From an uncultured Ruminococcus sp. (GTDB taxonomy: Bacteria; Bacillota; Clostridia; Oscillospirales; Ruminococcaceae): a stretch of 64,000 nucleotides of DNA. Location of the stretch: positions 1-64,000 of the forward strand of contig CALGTV010000065.1 in the NCBI GenBank assembly GCA_937902395.1, read 5' to 3'. The stretch's first letter is position 1; each line of letters starts with the position of its first letter. Positions 39,207 through 47,920 of this stretch are shown in pieces. The notes under the pieces were generated by a model. The model did no database searches, was not told the DNA's origin, and worked only from the letters and a program-made list of their open reading frames with translations. Made by a program: the position numbers and the translations under genes.

Positions 39207-39509
39207 TTACCAAGAAATTTCCTTTAAGCCGCCGTCCCTATCATAGAATGAAGTTTCCTTTTCTTCTGCGGGAGATTCTTTCGTCTCTCTCATATACATT
39301 CCCATAGAAGGGTATAAATCCTCACCCTGAAATGTAATCCAATGCTCTTTCGCATGGAACTCAATGTCATAACTTCTGCCGCCAAAGCTATCGAATTTCT
39401 AATTTACAACCATACAGTTGTTAATATCCTTGAAATTTAATAGGACTTCGTTTCCTTCTTCATCATGTCCTATCATGATAACTTGCTCAATATTTTTAAT
39501 ATCAGCCAT
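39207..39509 (-). CDS. Hypothetical protein with one in-frame TAG
   Basis: A 100-residue protein from ATG 39509 to TAA 39207 if the TAG at codon 37 is read as glutamine. Flanking sequence (NNCMVVN before, KFDSFGGRSYDIEF after) is continuous and protein-like. It overlaps 39502-40116 by 8 nt. Unknown role. Confidence 0.7.
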
Positions 39510-40116
39510 CACAACCCTCACAAGTAAAGACTTCCATAGACTGACCATTCCTAAACTTCAAAAGAGGCTGGATTGTTTCTTTTCTTGCTTTAAGAGCAAG
39601 TAATACATCGGCAATGATAAAGTTATAAAACTCCACGCTACCAAGTCCAAGAGTATAAGGAATGTTGTGGTCTTCAAGGAAGAACTGAATTCTATCTCCG
39701 ATTTCGTCTGACTCTGCTTCTGTCTGGTTTCTGCCGATAGGATTATAAGGCTTATCTCTTACAAGAGCATAATTCATATTCTCATAGGTGTTGAACACAT
39801 CAAGAACAAGATTCTCATAATGCTCTCCAAGAACAGGATTGGTATTATAAAAGATACCGAGAGGAAGAGGGCTATCAGTTATAATTACATCGACCTTATC
39901 GCGGCAACGCTTCATTCTGAAGGACTGCTTACCAAAGATGTACTCCTGACAACTCAAGGCTTCCATGTTCTTTTCCCAAGTCTTATCCTTCGCATACTCA
40001 GTAATCAGCTCACAGTTTATTCCCCTCATCTTAAGCTGTGAAAAAATGAAAGCTGCTCCTGTTGATTTGCCGCTACCCGGCGCTCCAAATAGGTTAATTA
40101 CAATTGGTGTTTTCAT
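39502..40116 (-). CDS. P-loop ATPase/kinase (AAA_28-like)
   Basis: A 204-residue protein with Walker A LFGAPGSGKST at the N-terminus, VDVIITDSPLPLG as a Walker B-like strand, and a C-terminal lid with RNQTEAES. It resembles P-loop kinases with nicotinamide- or nucleoside-type substrates carried by large phages. Substrate not known. Confidence 0.75.
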   Translation of the reverse strand: MKTPIVINLFGAPGSGKSTGAAFIFSQLKMRGINCELITEYAKDKTWEKNMEALSCQEYIFGKQSFRMKRCRDKVDVIITDSPLPLGIFYNTNPVLGEHYENLVLDVFNTYENMNYALVRDKPYNPIGRNQTEAESDEIGDRIQFFLEDHNIPYTLGLGSVEFYNFIIADVLLALKARKETIQPLLKFRNGQSMEVFTCEGCDG

Positions 40117-40687
40117 TTTTACCCTCCTTTTTTATTTGATTATAGATGTATAGATAAAAGAAATTATCAACAATATTGCCGATTAAAGCAAAAATAAATA
40201 AGATTTGTAAATCTAATGGACATATGATAGCAAATCCCGCACCAAGTAAGGTGGAAGTTGCAGAAACTATTTGATTATTATTGTCATAACGTTCTCTTAG
40301 TTTCTCTGTCGGATTTACTTTCGCTCGCATTTTCGTGCCGCCGCAGGCAAGGTTTCTGGTTATTAGTGAGTAGATTATAATGTTCAATAGGAAATAGAAA
40401 CTTAAATCTCCTCGTATCATTACATCAGAAAAGAGAATAGTATCTGCGATTATCTCTGCCCACAAGATTAAACGGTAGTGATTAAAGAATCTGTCACTGT
40501 ATTTATTCCATAATTTACAAAAGATTATGGTAGAAATACAACATAGGATTTGTTCCAAGGCAAGAAACTGTCTTGGAATGACCTGAACTGTCTCGGCATA
40601 AATGTATGGGTATGATGTTGCATAAAATAATCCGCTAATAAAATTAGCCAGCAACATCAGGTTCGATAGTCTTTTCTGTTTTATCAT
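40094..40687 (-). CDS. Polytopic membrane protein (MFS-like)
   Basis: A 197-residue protein with about five to six hydrophobic helices. The pattern, including a charged RERYDNNNQIVSA loop before a glycine-rich helix, resembles one half of a major-facilitator transporter. Expressed with a GNAT-like protein and a P-loop kinase. Confidence 0.6.
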   Translation of the reverse strand: MIKQKRLSNLMLLANFISGLFYATSYPYIYAETVQVIPRQFLALEQILCCISTIIFCKLWNKYSDRFFNHYRLILWAEIIADTILFSDVMIRGDLSFYFLLNIIIYSLITRNLACGGTKMRAKVNPTEKLRERYDNNNQIVSATSTLLGAGFAIICPLDLQILFIFALIGNIVDNFFYLYIYNQIKKEGKNENTNCN

Positions 40688-41219
40688 TATTCTCCTTCTC
40701 CAATCTTAAAAATCTCTCTAACTTTTCAAAATCAACTGTATCTGCACGAAGTGTAAAACGGTCAAGATAGTGAAGTAATCCGTCTGCGAGTTTATATCTC
40801 TTATCCGATTTCTTAATTTCCGGAGTGGCGAACTTATTCATCAGTCTCAACGCCTGCGGATAGAATGGAGCATCTTTATAAATAGCATAGCTAATAGAAG
40901 TAATTCCATATTCTTTATATGCTTTATAAAAGAAAGTAATAAGGTCCTTCATTAGCATTGGATTGTTATTATTGAAAGAAATCAGAATAAGTGCAATTAA
41001 CGCCTTTTCTTTTTCATATAAGGAACAAGAAATCAGACCATTAAAATTGCCGTCATTATCAACAGAAACGAATTGAATTTTTCTGTCTACCTTTTCTACT
41101 TTTATTCTTTTCTTATTATCTTCGCCGCTGTAATACCACTGATTCTTTTTATCATAAAAGTGACAATACAATTCAGTGTTTAACTCATTTTCATAATTTC
41201 TCGCCGGTTTTAACATCAA
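40644..41219 (-). CDS. GNAT-like hypothetical protein
   Basis: A 191-residue protein with the strand-helix order of a GNAT acyltransferase: LISCSLYEKEKALIALILISF then PMLMKDLITFFYKAYKEYGI. The acetyl-CoA loop is not clear. It overlaps the membrane protein gene by 44 nt. Confidence 0.5.
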   Translation of the reverse strand: MMLKPARNYENELNTELYCHFYDKKNQWYYSGEDNKKRIKVEKVDRKIQFVSVDNDGNFNGLISCSLYEKEKALIALILISFNNNNPMLMKDLITFFYKAYKEYGITSISYAIYKDAPFYPQALRLMNKFATPEIKKSDKRYKLADGLLHYLDRFTLRADTVDFEKLERFLRLEKENNDKTEKTIEPDVAG

Positions 41220-41237
41220 ATCTCCTCCTTTCTTAAT

Positions 41238-41275
41238 TCTATAATAATTATATCATAAAACTGATTCAATGTCAA
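41238..41275 (-). promoter_or_regulatory. Early-type sigma70 promoter
   Basis: TTGACA, 17 bp and TATAAT on the minus strand for the 41219-39502 operon. Confidence 0.85.
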
Positions 41276-41287
41276 GAATTTATTATA

Positions 41288-41316
41288 AAAATAAGGGAGC
41301 CATTTCTGACTCCCTT
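41288..41316 (-). terminator. Terminator of the 43539-41321 operon
   Basis: AAGGGAG/CTCCCTT stem followed by ATTTTT on the minus strand. Confidence 0.7.
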
Positions 41317-41320
41317 TAGT

Positions 41321-41509
41321 TTAGTCTTCATCATCATCGTAATAATTATCACGTCTGCGCTTTGAACGTCTACGCTCTGAATCTTTCTTACGACGGTCTT
41401 TCTCTTTCTTGTTGCCGTCCTCTTCAAAGCTATAATTTCTCTTTCTCTTATCGTAGCCCCAATCCTTCTGAGTAGAGTAATCCTTGCGAGCCAAGTATGT
41501 CCCTCCCAT
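41321..41509 (-). CDS. Small highly charged protein
   Basis: A 62-residue protein that is mostly Lys, Arg, Asp and Glu (e.g. KKEKDRRKKDSERRRSKRRR) with an acidic end. Likely disordered; RNA or protein binding is possible. Stop/start overlap with 41509-41931. Confidence 0.6.
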   Translation of the reverse strand: MGGTYLARKDYSTQKDWGYDKRKRNYSFEEDGNKKEKDRRKKDSERRRSKRRRDNYYDDDED

Positions 41510-41931
41510 TAGAAATTGAGTTCCTTACGAATAATATCTCTCAGCTCATTCTCCCAAGCATTTGCTGCGGGAGTGCTGAACTCCTTAGCCTTTGTTGCTT
41601 CCGAATTGTAAAGCCAAGGATAGCCGCCGGAAGTACGGAAGGTACAAGTAATGTCACATCTTGAAAGAGGCTGCTTGTACTTTGTAGCATAAGCCTGTGC
41701 CTCGCAGTTGTAAGCATAAACGAGCTTGCGGAGCTCTTCATACTTGTTCTCAATGAGGTCCTTTCTCTTCATCAGGTTATTATAATCTGACTGGCGGCAA
41801 GCCTCAATTCTGCGAGCTTCGCTCTTAGTTTTCTCTGTCTCTGCCGCATCCTTAGCAACGCAAGCAGCAAGGTCCTTTTCTGTATACCAAATCTTGCCAC
41901 AAAGAGGGCAAGTAAACTTTCTATTTGCCAT
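41509..41931 (-). CDS. Zinc-finger-like protein
   Basis: A 140-residue protein starting MANRKFTCPLCGKIW, a C2H2-type half site also resembling DUF zinc fingers of phages, followed by a helical region and PWLYNSEATKAKEF. Unknown role next to the Ro60-like gene. Confidence 0.65.
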   Translation of the reverse strand: MANRKFTCPLCGKIWYTEKDLAACVAKDAAETEKTKSEARRIEACRQSDYNNLMKRKDLIENKYEELRKLVYAYNCEAQAYATKYKQPLSRCDITCTFRTSGGYPWLYNSEATKAKEFSTPAANAWENELRDIIRKELNF

Positions 41932-41932
41932 T

Positions 41933-42052
41933 TTACAACACTCCTATTGATATTTTTTCTGAGATAAACCAGATTAACATAGCGATATAATCAGGAAGCA
42001 TAGGCATCATTGCTGATGCCTACGTCCAAAATATTCCGAATTTCTGGAGCAT
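41933..42052 (-). CDS. Small membrane protein with one in-frame TAG
   Basis: A 39-residue ORF if TAG at codon 11 is sense: MLQKFGIFWT, TAG, then a hydrophobic segment (LPDYIAMLIWFISEK). It starts 6 nt after the Ro60-like stop and ends 2 nt before the next ATG. The tight fit supports it, but the ORF is short. Confidence 0.5.
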
Positions 42053-42057
42053 CTCGC

Positions 42058-43539
42058 TCACTTCCACTGGAAGGCTGGGCGAGAAAGAATCTCCTTCATT
42101 GCAGTCATTGCGTCCTGAGAAATAAGAGTTGTAAGCTCCTTGAAAGTTGCAGCAGAGCTACCACTTACGTAAGCTACTCCCCTGTTCTCCTTAGAAGCAA
42201 TGTAACGGTCACCACGGGAAGCGACGTTCCACATGATAAGCTTAGGAGCCTTAAGACCGATACTTGCGTACTTAGCCTGCCACTTCTCAGCAATTCCCTC
42301 GAAAGAAGAACCCTGAGACTCCAGACGACGTCTGTAGCTGTCGATTTCTCCATCGGAGATTACGATAAGGGCAGAAGGTGCATCATGCTCTCTCTTAGCA
42401 ATATCGTAGATACGCTCGAAAGCAAGGTCAAGGTTGGTGTTAAGTCCCTCGTGAGAAGCCACCTGCTGAACTCTTGAAAGCAAGCTGTCGCTTGGGTTCA
42501 AAGTGTAAAGAGAAGGCTTGTTTGTAAAGGACATAACCAAGTTCTTGTACGCACCTGTGTTACGCTCTGCAAAGTAGATACCAAGGCTGATTGAAGTTGC
42601 CATAGGCAAACCAGTCATAGAACCTGATACGTCTGCAAGAACGATTGCGTTGTGCTCACCCTTAACATAGTTAGGAAGAGCCTTCCACTGAGCCTCAAGC
42701 ACAGGGTCGAGGTTTGCTCTTGAACGGCTGAACCATCCAGTAACAGCATCGACATATGGCTTTGCAAGCTCGTAAGGGTAAGTAACAGTAGCGTTAATCT
42801 TTGCATCGCCGCTTGTTACAGCATTGATGTAAGCGTTGAAACGCTCAAAGTCATGCTTACCGAAAGCAGAACGGTAACGAGTCATAGCGACAGAAGGTAC
42901 TGCCTGATAGTCGATAGCTGTGAAGTCCTGTGCGGACATCTTCTTCTCAACTACATCAAGGTACTTTCTGAGTGCAGAAAGAGTCTTTCTGTAAGTACGC
43001 TCGCTCAAACCGAAGTATGTGTAAACCTTTCTCGCAAGACGACGAGTCTCCTTAGAGCTTGTGTTTGCGGAAGGAAGCCACTTAGCAAGCAATGAGATGC
43101 TCTCGCCCTTGCCCATGTCAAGAACGTCCTTGCGGAACTGCTCCTTCATGAACTCAAGTGCGTCATTCTCAACGCTTGTGCCCTCGAAGACGAATAAGTC
43201 GTCCCAACGACCAGCAGATACGATTGTATCAAGGTTACGACGAACCTTTGCAGGGTCCTTAAGGGCAATAGTCTTCAAAAGAATTCTTGCGATTCTACGC
43301 TCACCGATACCGCCCTCACGGATGTTACGGGTGTAAAGAATGAGGTTATCTGCAAGTTCCTTGTCCTCGTTACGAGCATCAAGGTAAAGACGGTTAATCT
43401 CTGACTCAGATGCCTGACGAAGACCACCTACACGTGCGAAAAGGTTAAGCAAAGCGCTACCAGTAGTAGACTTTACTGTTGCACCATTCTCAGTGCGAGT
43501 AAGGTTGCTGTTTCCACGAAATCCATCAGTAAAACTCAT
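42058..43539 (-). CDS. Ro60-like TROVE/vWA protein (DUF2828-type)
   Basis: A 493-residue protein. The N-terminal two thirds are helical repeats typical of TROVE/DUF2828 proteins (LYTRNIREGGIGERRIA, LLAKWLPSANTSS, RTYRKTLSALRKYL). The C-terminal vWA domain has a MIDAS: DVSGSM, NTNLDLAF and ISDGE. Ro60 proteins bind misfolded RNAs and Y RNAs and work with RNA-repair or decay enzymes. It is the last part before the tRNA cluster at 43.6 kb. Confidence 0.82.
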   Translation of the reverse strand: MSFTDGFRGNSNLTRTENGATVKSTTGSALLNLFARVGGLRQASESEINRLYLDARNEDKELADNLILYTRNIREGGIGERRIARILLKTIALKDPAKVRRNLDTIVSAGRWDDLFVFEGTSVENDALEFMKEQFRKDVLDMGKGESISLLAKWLPSANTSSKETRRLARKVYTYFGLSERTYRKTLSALRKYLDVVEKKMSAQDFTAIDYQAVPSVAMTRYRSAFGKHDFERFNAYINAVTSGDAKINATVTYPYELAKPYVDAVTGWFSRSRANLDPVLEAQWKALPNYVKGEHNAIVLADVSGSMTGLPMATSISLGIYFAERNTGAYKNLVMSFTNKPSLYTLNPSDSLLSRVQQVASHEGLNTNLDLAFERIYDIAKREHDAPSALIVISDGEIDSYRRRLESQGSSFEGIAEKWQAKYASIGLKAPKLIMWNVASRGDRYIASKENRGVAYVSGSSAATFKELTTLISQDAMTAMKEILSRPAFQWK

Positions 43540-43565
43540 AATTAAGTTCCTCCTTTAATCAAACA

Positions 43566-43596
43566 AGATTCATTTTTATTGTTGCTGTAAGAATCT
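43566..43596 (-). repeat. Minimal CAGCAA-stem element
   Basis: AGATTC/GAATCT closing stem with TTACAGCAACAA in a 19-nt loop. It begins 6 nt after the next copy and has no insert. Confidence 0.5.
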
Positions 43597-43601
43597 ACAA
43601 C

Positions 43602-43663
43602 ACGTCACGGTTGCGTATCAATAGCATAAATGGCGATTGTTCATAGGTTGCTGTGCGTGACGT
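43602..43663 (-). repeat. CAGCAA-stem element without tRNA
   Basis: ACGTCACG/CGTGACGT closing stem, then CACAGCAA and a CAAT/ATTG hairpin. It begins 3 nt after tRNA-Leu(CAA). Confidence 0.65.
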
Positions 43664-43665
43664 AG

Positions 43666-43742
43666 TGGTGCCCTAAGTGGGATTCGAACCCACACTGTAC
43701 CGGGTTTGAGCCGGTTATCTCTGCCAGTTGGATTATTAGGGC
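43666..43742 (-). tRNA. tRNA-Leu(CAA) with short variable loop
   Basis: Acceptor GCCCTAA/TTAGGGC, anticodon loop CTCAAAC on ACCGG/CCGGT, 5-nt variable loop and ACCA. The 216-nt gap on its right (43743-43958) is non-coding with local hairpins. Confidence 0.9.
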
Positions 43743-43958
43743 ATTAAGGAGCTTTTTGTGTACGAAGTATGCTCAAACTCCGCCGCCATACCGCAATTAT
43801 AATTCATACTCTTACAGGCGCCTGAATTCTTCATGCCATAGGGCTGGTCTGTCTTCTTTGAGACCTACCGTGGTACGCTTGCCTGACTACTCGGACAGGT
43901 TGTCGACTACCTTCACTTTCATTCTGGTATAGGCGTGGTAGGTTCATAAATTATACGC

Positions 43959-44038
43959 AAGACGCAGATAATTTAAAAATCCTTAATAACCAATTCATTA
44001 AATGCTTTTAAATATTTATGAATCGCTGTGTGCGTCTT
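43959..44038 (-). repeat. CAGCAA-stem element without clear tRNA
   Basis: AAGACGCA/TGCGTCTT closing stem, CACAGCGA (one change from CAGCAA), ATTCAT/ATGAAT hairpin. It lies 33 nt after tRNA-Gly(TCC). Confidence 0.55.
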
Positions 44039-44071
44039 CTGCTTTTTCGACGGCTTACATTCGCCATCAAT

Positions 44072-44146
44072 TGGTGTGGGATAGGAGAATCGAACTCCCA
44101 TCTCCTGCTTGGAAGGCAGGCATCATGACCATTAGACCAATCCCAC
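44072..44146 (-). tRNA. tRNA-Gly(TCC)
   Basis: Acceptor GTGGGAT/ATCCCAC, anticodon loop CTTCCAA on CCTGC/GCAGG, and ACCA. Confidence 0.94.
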
Positions 44147-44601
44147 ATAAAGACTATTTTGGGGTTATTACGTTAAGAATAGTCAAACTCAACGCTCCAG
44201 TTCTACTACGCAGTCTAAGAGATTGAAGGGAGCAAGCCTACTGAAGCCAATCTCTTTCTTCCTGCGCGGCATCGCCGCGGCGCTTCGTTTTTACTTTGGC
44301 GAACCAAAGCCTGCGCCATACTCCTTTTGAGAGCATACTGTATTTATCGCTGACCGATAAACTTTAAGGAATAATGCTATAACATTATCACGATGGACGG
44401 TGTTTTCTGATTGCCTTTCATAGCTGAAATATTTTCGGGCTTCAGCCACACGAGCGGTCTTGGATTCTCGCCGCCACAAAGTACGGGTAACGTAACCGTA
44501 CACGCCACACTCTTTCTTAGCTATGTGATGCCGTCTCATCTTCCACCTAAGGGAAGCAAGTCTCCTGTTATTTGTTTTATGGATTGTTGTTTTCCATCGT
44601 T
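44147..44601 (-). ncRNA. 455-nt non-coding leader with structured RNA candidate
   Basis: No ORF of note. It lies between a strong promoter and tRNA-Gly(TCC). Several stems are visible, e.g. GACTATT/AATAGTC near the left end and a GC-rich hairpin around 44265-44285. The higher GC content and position suggest a folded RNA; no family is recognised. Confidence 0.4.
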
Positions 44602-44639
44602 TCTATAATAATTATAACAAAAATTTTGAAAAAAGTCAA
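44602..44639 (-). promoter_or_regulatory. Early-type sigma70 promoter for second tRNA cluster
   Basis: TTGACT, 17 bp and TATAAT on the minus strand. Confidence 0.85.
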
Positions 44640-44722
44640 GAAGTTAATTCTTAAATTTTTCTAAAATTTGCGAAATCCAATGGACGATATAAAAGGAAAA
44701 TATTCCTACAAATATTCCATTC

Positions 44723-45643
44723 TTAATGAGCGTTAAGGTCAGCCTCATGAACAAGCTCGTACACCTTGCACATATCTTCTCCATAGGTTGCCTTGAACTT
44801 CTCAAGATAATGCTCAGAATCCGCAAAGGACTCCATGTGCCACTGTACAAGTACAATCATATTTGCGAGCAGAGAATGCTGCTTCTCGCCCTCAAACTGA
44901 TTTGCACAGCAAGCCATCATGTATGCGCCGATTTCTGCGTGGTTGTAGTAGTGAGAATGGTCATCGAGTTCACCGTTCATCTTCATGCGAGACTTAACCA
45001 CAGGCTTACCAATGTCATGGAACAATGCGGCAGTACGAGCAAGGTGAATCTGAGCCTTATCCAGACCCTTCTCCTCACCATGCTTGGATGCGTACGCACC
45101 TGCCTGAATCATGTGGTCAAAAATGTTCGCAGAGTGATGAGGGTTATCATGGTCCATACCATATGCTGCGTACAGATACTCTCCAAGAGTCTTGGAGTTC
45201 TTAGGATGCGCAATCATACGGATTCCGTCCCAACCTTCGTCCTTACGAGGAAGAGTCATCTGCTTGTACATTCTCATGATAACCTCTTCGGGAACATGAC
45301 GTTCACGAGAATTATTCTGCTCGAGAATAATGTCAAGTTCAGTAGCCGCAACTACAGCAATCTTCTTCACGCCATCAGGAATTTCCTTCAGGAACTTCTT
45401 ACGACGAGAACGAGAGAGGTTAGTCGCATCGTAAACGCAGGAATTACCGTTGAACAGATAGTTTCTGATACGGCGATGAACCTCGTTAAAGACCTCGCCG
45501 TTATGAGTCTGGTCGTCCTCAGAGCCAAAGAGTTCCTTTCTGATTGCGTCAGAAGAAACGATAGGACAGTTAAGTCCCTGTGCGATGAAAGACTTACCAG
45601 AGCCGGGTACTCCTACCATCATATATAAAGTAACTTCAGCCAT
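44723..45643 (-). CDS. Polynucleotide kinase-type P-loop kinase fused to HD phosphohydrolase
   Basis: A 306-residue two-domain protein. Residues 1-~150 have Walker A MVGVPGSGKSF, SSDAIRKELFG and YDATNLSRSRRKKF, as in polynucleotide 5'-kinases. Residues ~175-300 are an HD domain (HHSANIFDHM, LFHDIGKP, NHAEIGA). The kinase would make 5'-phosphates and the HD part could remove 3' or cyclic phosphates, giving ends an RNA ligase can join. It is a single gene on its own promoter. Confidence 0.82.
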   Translation of the reverse strand: MAEVTLYMMVGVPGSGKSFIAQGLNCPIVSSDAIRKELFGSEDDQTHNGEVFNEVHRRIRNYLFNGNSCVYDATNLSRSRRKKFLKEIPDGVKKIAVVAATELDIILEQNNSRERHVPEEVIMRMYKQMTLPRKDEGWDGIRMIAHPKNSKTLGEYLYAAYGMDHDNPHHSANIFDHMIQAGAYASKHGEEKGLDKAQIHLARTAALFHDIGKPVVKSRMKMNGELDDHSHYYNHAEIGAYMMACCANQFEGEKQHSLLANMIVLVQWHMESFADSEHYLEKFKATYGEDMCKVYELVHEADLNAH

Positions 45644-45672
45644 TTGAAATTCTCCTTTCTTTCTCTCAACTT

Positions 45673-45710
45673 TCTATAATAATTATAGCAAAAATTATTG
45701 AAAAAGTCAA
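45673..45710 (-). promoter_or_regulatory. Early-type sigma70 promoter
   Basis: TTGACT, 17 bp and TATAAT on the minus strand for the kinase-HD gene. Confidence 0.85.
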
Positions 45711-45715
45711 GGCTT

Positions 45716-46879
45716 TTAAGTGTAATAATTTCTTCTTCTTGAAATTTTACTTTCATCTGTTGAAACATAAGCCTTTACAGGAGCAGTTGCTACTGCACCC
45801 CAAAGTTCTTGGCTTCTATATTCATTCATATGGGTAATAACAATAGATGGAATAGAAGCGAATCCCTTTGCCGCGATACTACGATTATCATTAATGGCTC
45901 TTGCTACTGCGGCGTCAGCTTCTTCGAAGGTAAATTTGCCATAGCGAAGCGTTCCCTGATTAGGGTTAGGTACATTTGTGCGGTCAACCATATCTGGATT
46001 GATTGCGCCCTTATCACACTCACAGTTGCCAGTAATACCCACTTGTCCCTTGCCATGACGAGTAAGATAAGAGCGAGTTACATAGAGAGGTTCAATCTGA
46101 ACTTCAGCAGGCACAAAGTTTTTAGCAATAAGGTCAGCCGGTACTTTCGTACCCACATATGCAGGAGTATTGTGGTCATAGTCAAGGCAGAAAGAATCGT
46201 CAAGAAGTAAGCCCTGACCATTTTCAAAAACGATAAGAGGATAAGAGTGGAAAAGTGCCTTTTCCTGAATATCGTCTTCAATAACCTCTACATGCTCGTA
46301 GAAGAATTGCAGGTCTCTATGAGAATTGTGCATTAATGCCGCACCGTGGAGCCAATCTTGTGCTTCATCGTCAACTGTGCCGTGGTTCCACTTCTTGAAA
46401 AGCTCTTCATAGTATGCGATAATATCAGAAAAAGCATATACATTCTTCTCGTTGGATAAAGTTTGGTGACGATTGAGAGCTTCCCAAACGCCGCATCCCG
46501 TTGAGGAATGAGACTTATCCCCTCTTAACTTTTCAAGATATACATTGGCATACATATCCATTACCGTAATAATTCTTACGGACGCACGACAGTATACCTT
46601 TGGAGTTACACCCATTGCGGCAAGGTCTTCCCATTCCTGCCTAAACATAGCAGGATTTACAAGAAACCTATCAGCAAAATAAGTAGCGGCACCCTTGAGA
46701 GTACCGCTACCAAAATGACGGAACACTCTCCTTACACCGTTCTCAACTACCGTATGCGCCCTCTGACAAGAGTTCGAAGGCATAACATTTAAACAGGTAG
46801 AAGTAGAGACTGCATTAGCAACGAGTCCTTTCGACTCGTCACCATAGTTCAGTCCAGTTACAATTTTAATGTCCGTCAT
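45716..46879 (-). CDS. Adenylosuccinate synthetase-like enzyme
   Basis: A 387-residue protein similar to PurA, shorter than the usual ~430. The N-terminal loop is GLNYGDESKG, corresponding to QWGDEGKGK. Later come HTVVENGVRRVFRHFGSGTL, SSTGCGVWEAL, VFENGQGLLLD and the C-terminal ITHMNEY. The catalytic Asp is present, unlike PurZ of diaminopurine phages. It may make adenylate or a modified base; the substrate is uncertain. Confidence 0.8.
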   Translation of the reverse strand: MTDIKIVTGLNYGDESKGLVANAVSTSTCLNVMPSNSCQRAHTVVENGVRRVFRHFGSGTLKGAATYFADRFLVNPAMFRQEWEDLAAMGVTPKVYCRASVRIITVMDMYANVYLEKLRGDKSHSSTGCGVWEALNRHQTLSNEKNVYAFSDIIAYYEELFKKWNHGTVDDEAQDWLHGAALMHNSHRDLQFFYEHVEVIEDDIQEKALFHSYPLIVFENGQGLLLDDSFCLDYDHNTPAYVGTKVPADLIAKNFVPAEVQIEPLYVTRSYLTRHGKGQVGITGNCECDKGAINPDMVDRTNVPNPNQGTLRYGKFTFEEADAAVARAINDNRSIAAKGFASIPSIVITHMNEYRSQELWGAVATAPVKAYVSTDESKISRRRNYYT

Positions 46880-46891
46880 TTATATTCTCCT

Positions 46892-47770
46892 TTACCAAGA
46901 AATCTCGTTTGTGAAACCGATTACAGGGACATCTGCCGTCTCCGCAGGAACAGTGTCATCTTCGTGCTGAGCAATAATCTGAGCGATTACCTGAGCAAGA
47001 CTGTCTACACGACAGCTATATACATGGTCTTCGCCGAGCGTTCTTTTCCAGCCACTCATGTTAGGAATACGACCGTGTTCGATATTGATGTGGTAGATAT
47101 CATACTTCTCGCTTGCTACTGCATATACAGCGTCAGTGTCGATATCCTTGTCGTTTGTCTGGAAACAGCCTTCCTGTCCAGTTACCTTCTCGTACTCACG
47201 ACGAGGCAGATAAGGGTTGAGCTGCTCATCACCCATTGTGATGATAATACCACGCTTACCTCTCTTCCAGCAGTCGAGGTCAGTCTGTGTTGCGGCAAAT
47301 GCCCACGCACCAGAGTAAGACTCATATGCATTCGGTCCGCCGCCGCCCTCAAAGTAAATCTTATCAAGCTGCTCCGCAATACGCACGTCAGACTCGAACT
47401 GAGAAACCTGAAGTGGAGCCCTGTCATATACGAAGTCACCGATACCCATAATCATGAACTCAACGTCAGTTACTTCCTTATAGAGTTCAGTCATAATAAC
47501 GCCGAGCTTTGCCGCAACTTCGTTTGCAGTATCGCCCATAGAGCCAGTTACATCGAGAGCGAGAATTACAGGAATAGTGTTAGGATGCTCAGCGCTATCC
47601 CTACACTCTCTCTTTACGTTAAGAGGGTCGAGAACATCTGCGAGACGGTTCTGAGTATAGTTCTGCTTTACATCATGGCTGAGTAAAACAGTGCCGTCAC
47701 TGCGGATTCCTCTGCTCATAGACTTAGAATATCCACGAAATGCCTCTTCGGTCCAGCTTCCTCCACCCAT
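46892..47770 (-). CDS. vWA-domain protein
   Basis: A 292-residue protein with a MIDAS: LALDVTGSMGDT near residue 75, then a GGGGPNAYESY loop and IITMGDEQLN. It is the second vWA protein in the window and is co-transcribed with a Met/Gly-rich protein and an RNA ligase, so it may serve as a metal-dependent scaffold. Confidence 0.75.
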   Translation of the reverse strand: MGGGSWTEEAFRGYSKSMSRGIRSDGTVLLSHDVKQNYTQNRLADVLDPLNVKRECRDSAEHPNTIPVILALDVTGSMGDTANEVAAKLGVIMTELYKEVTDVEFMIMGIGDFVYDRAPLQVSQFESDVRIAEQLDKIYFEGGGGPNAYESYSGAWAFAATQTDLDCWKRGKRGIIITMGDEQLNPYLPRREYEKVTGQEGCFQTNDKDIDTDAVYAVASEKYDIYHINIEHGRIPNMSGWKRTLGEDHVYSCRVDSLAQVIAQIIAQHEDDTVPAETADVPVIGFTNEISW

Positions 47771-47919
47771 TACTTGTCCTCCTTAAGTTCAAACTTAACA
47801 GCTACTTCTTCGTCAATCTTTCCCTCTGCTTCTGCAATCTCTGCATTAGCAAGGTCTACACCGATGATGTATTCATCATCGGCATAGGTATTCATATCAA
47901 TATTGCAAGGTGCGCCCAT
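47770..47919 (-). CDS. Hypothetical small acidic protein
   Basis: A 49-residue ORF starting MGAPCNIDMNTYADDEY after GGAGGG. Its stop overlaps the vWA start (TAATG). Unknown role. Confidence 0.65.
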   Translation of the reverse strand: MGAPCNIDMNTYADDEYIIGVDLANAEIAEAEGKIDEEVAVKFELKEDK

Positions 47920-47920
47920 A

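Noticed and set aside
45716..46879. PurZ of a diaminopurine (Z-genome) phage
   Set aside because: The catalytic Asp lost in PurZ is present here, and no accompanying Z-genome polymerase or DatZ is visible.
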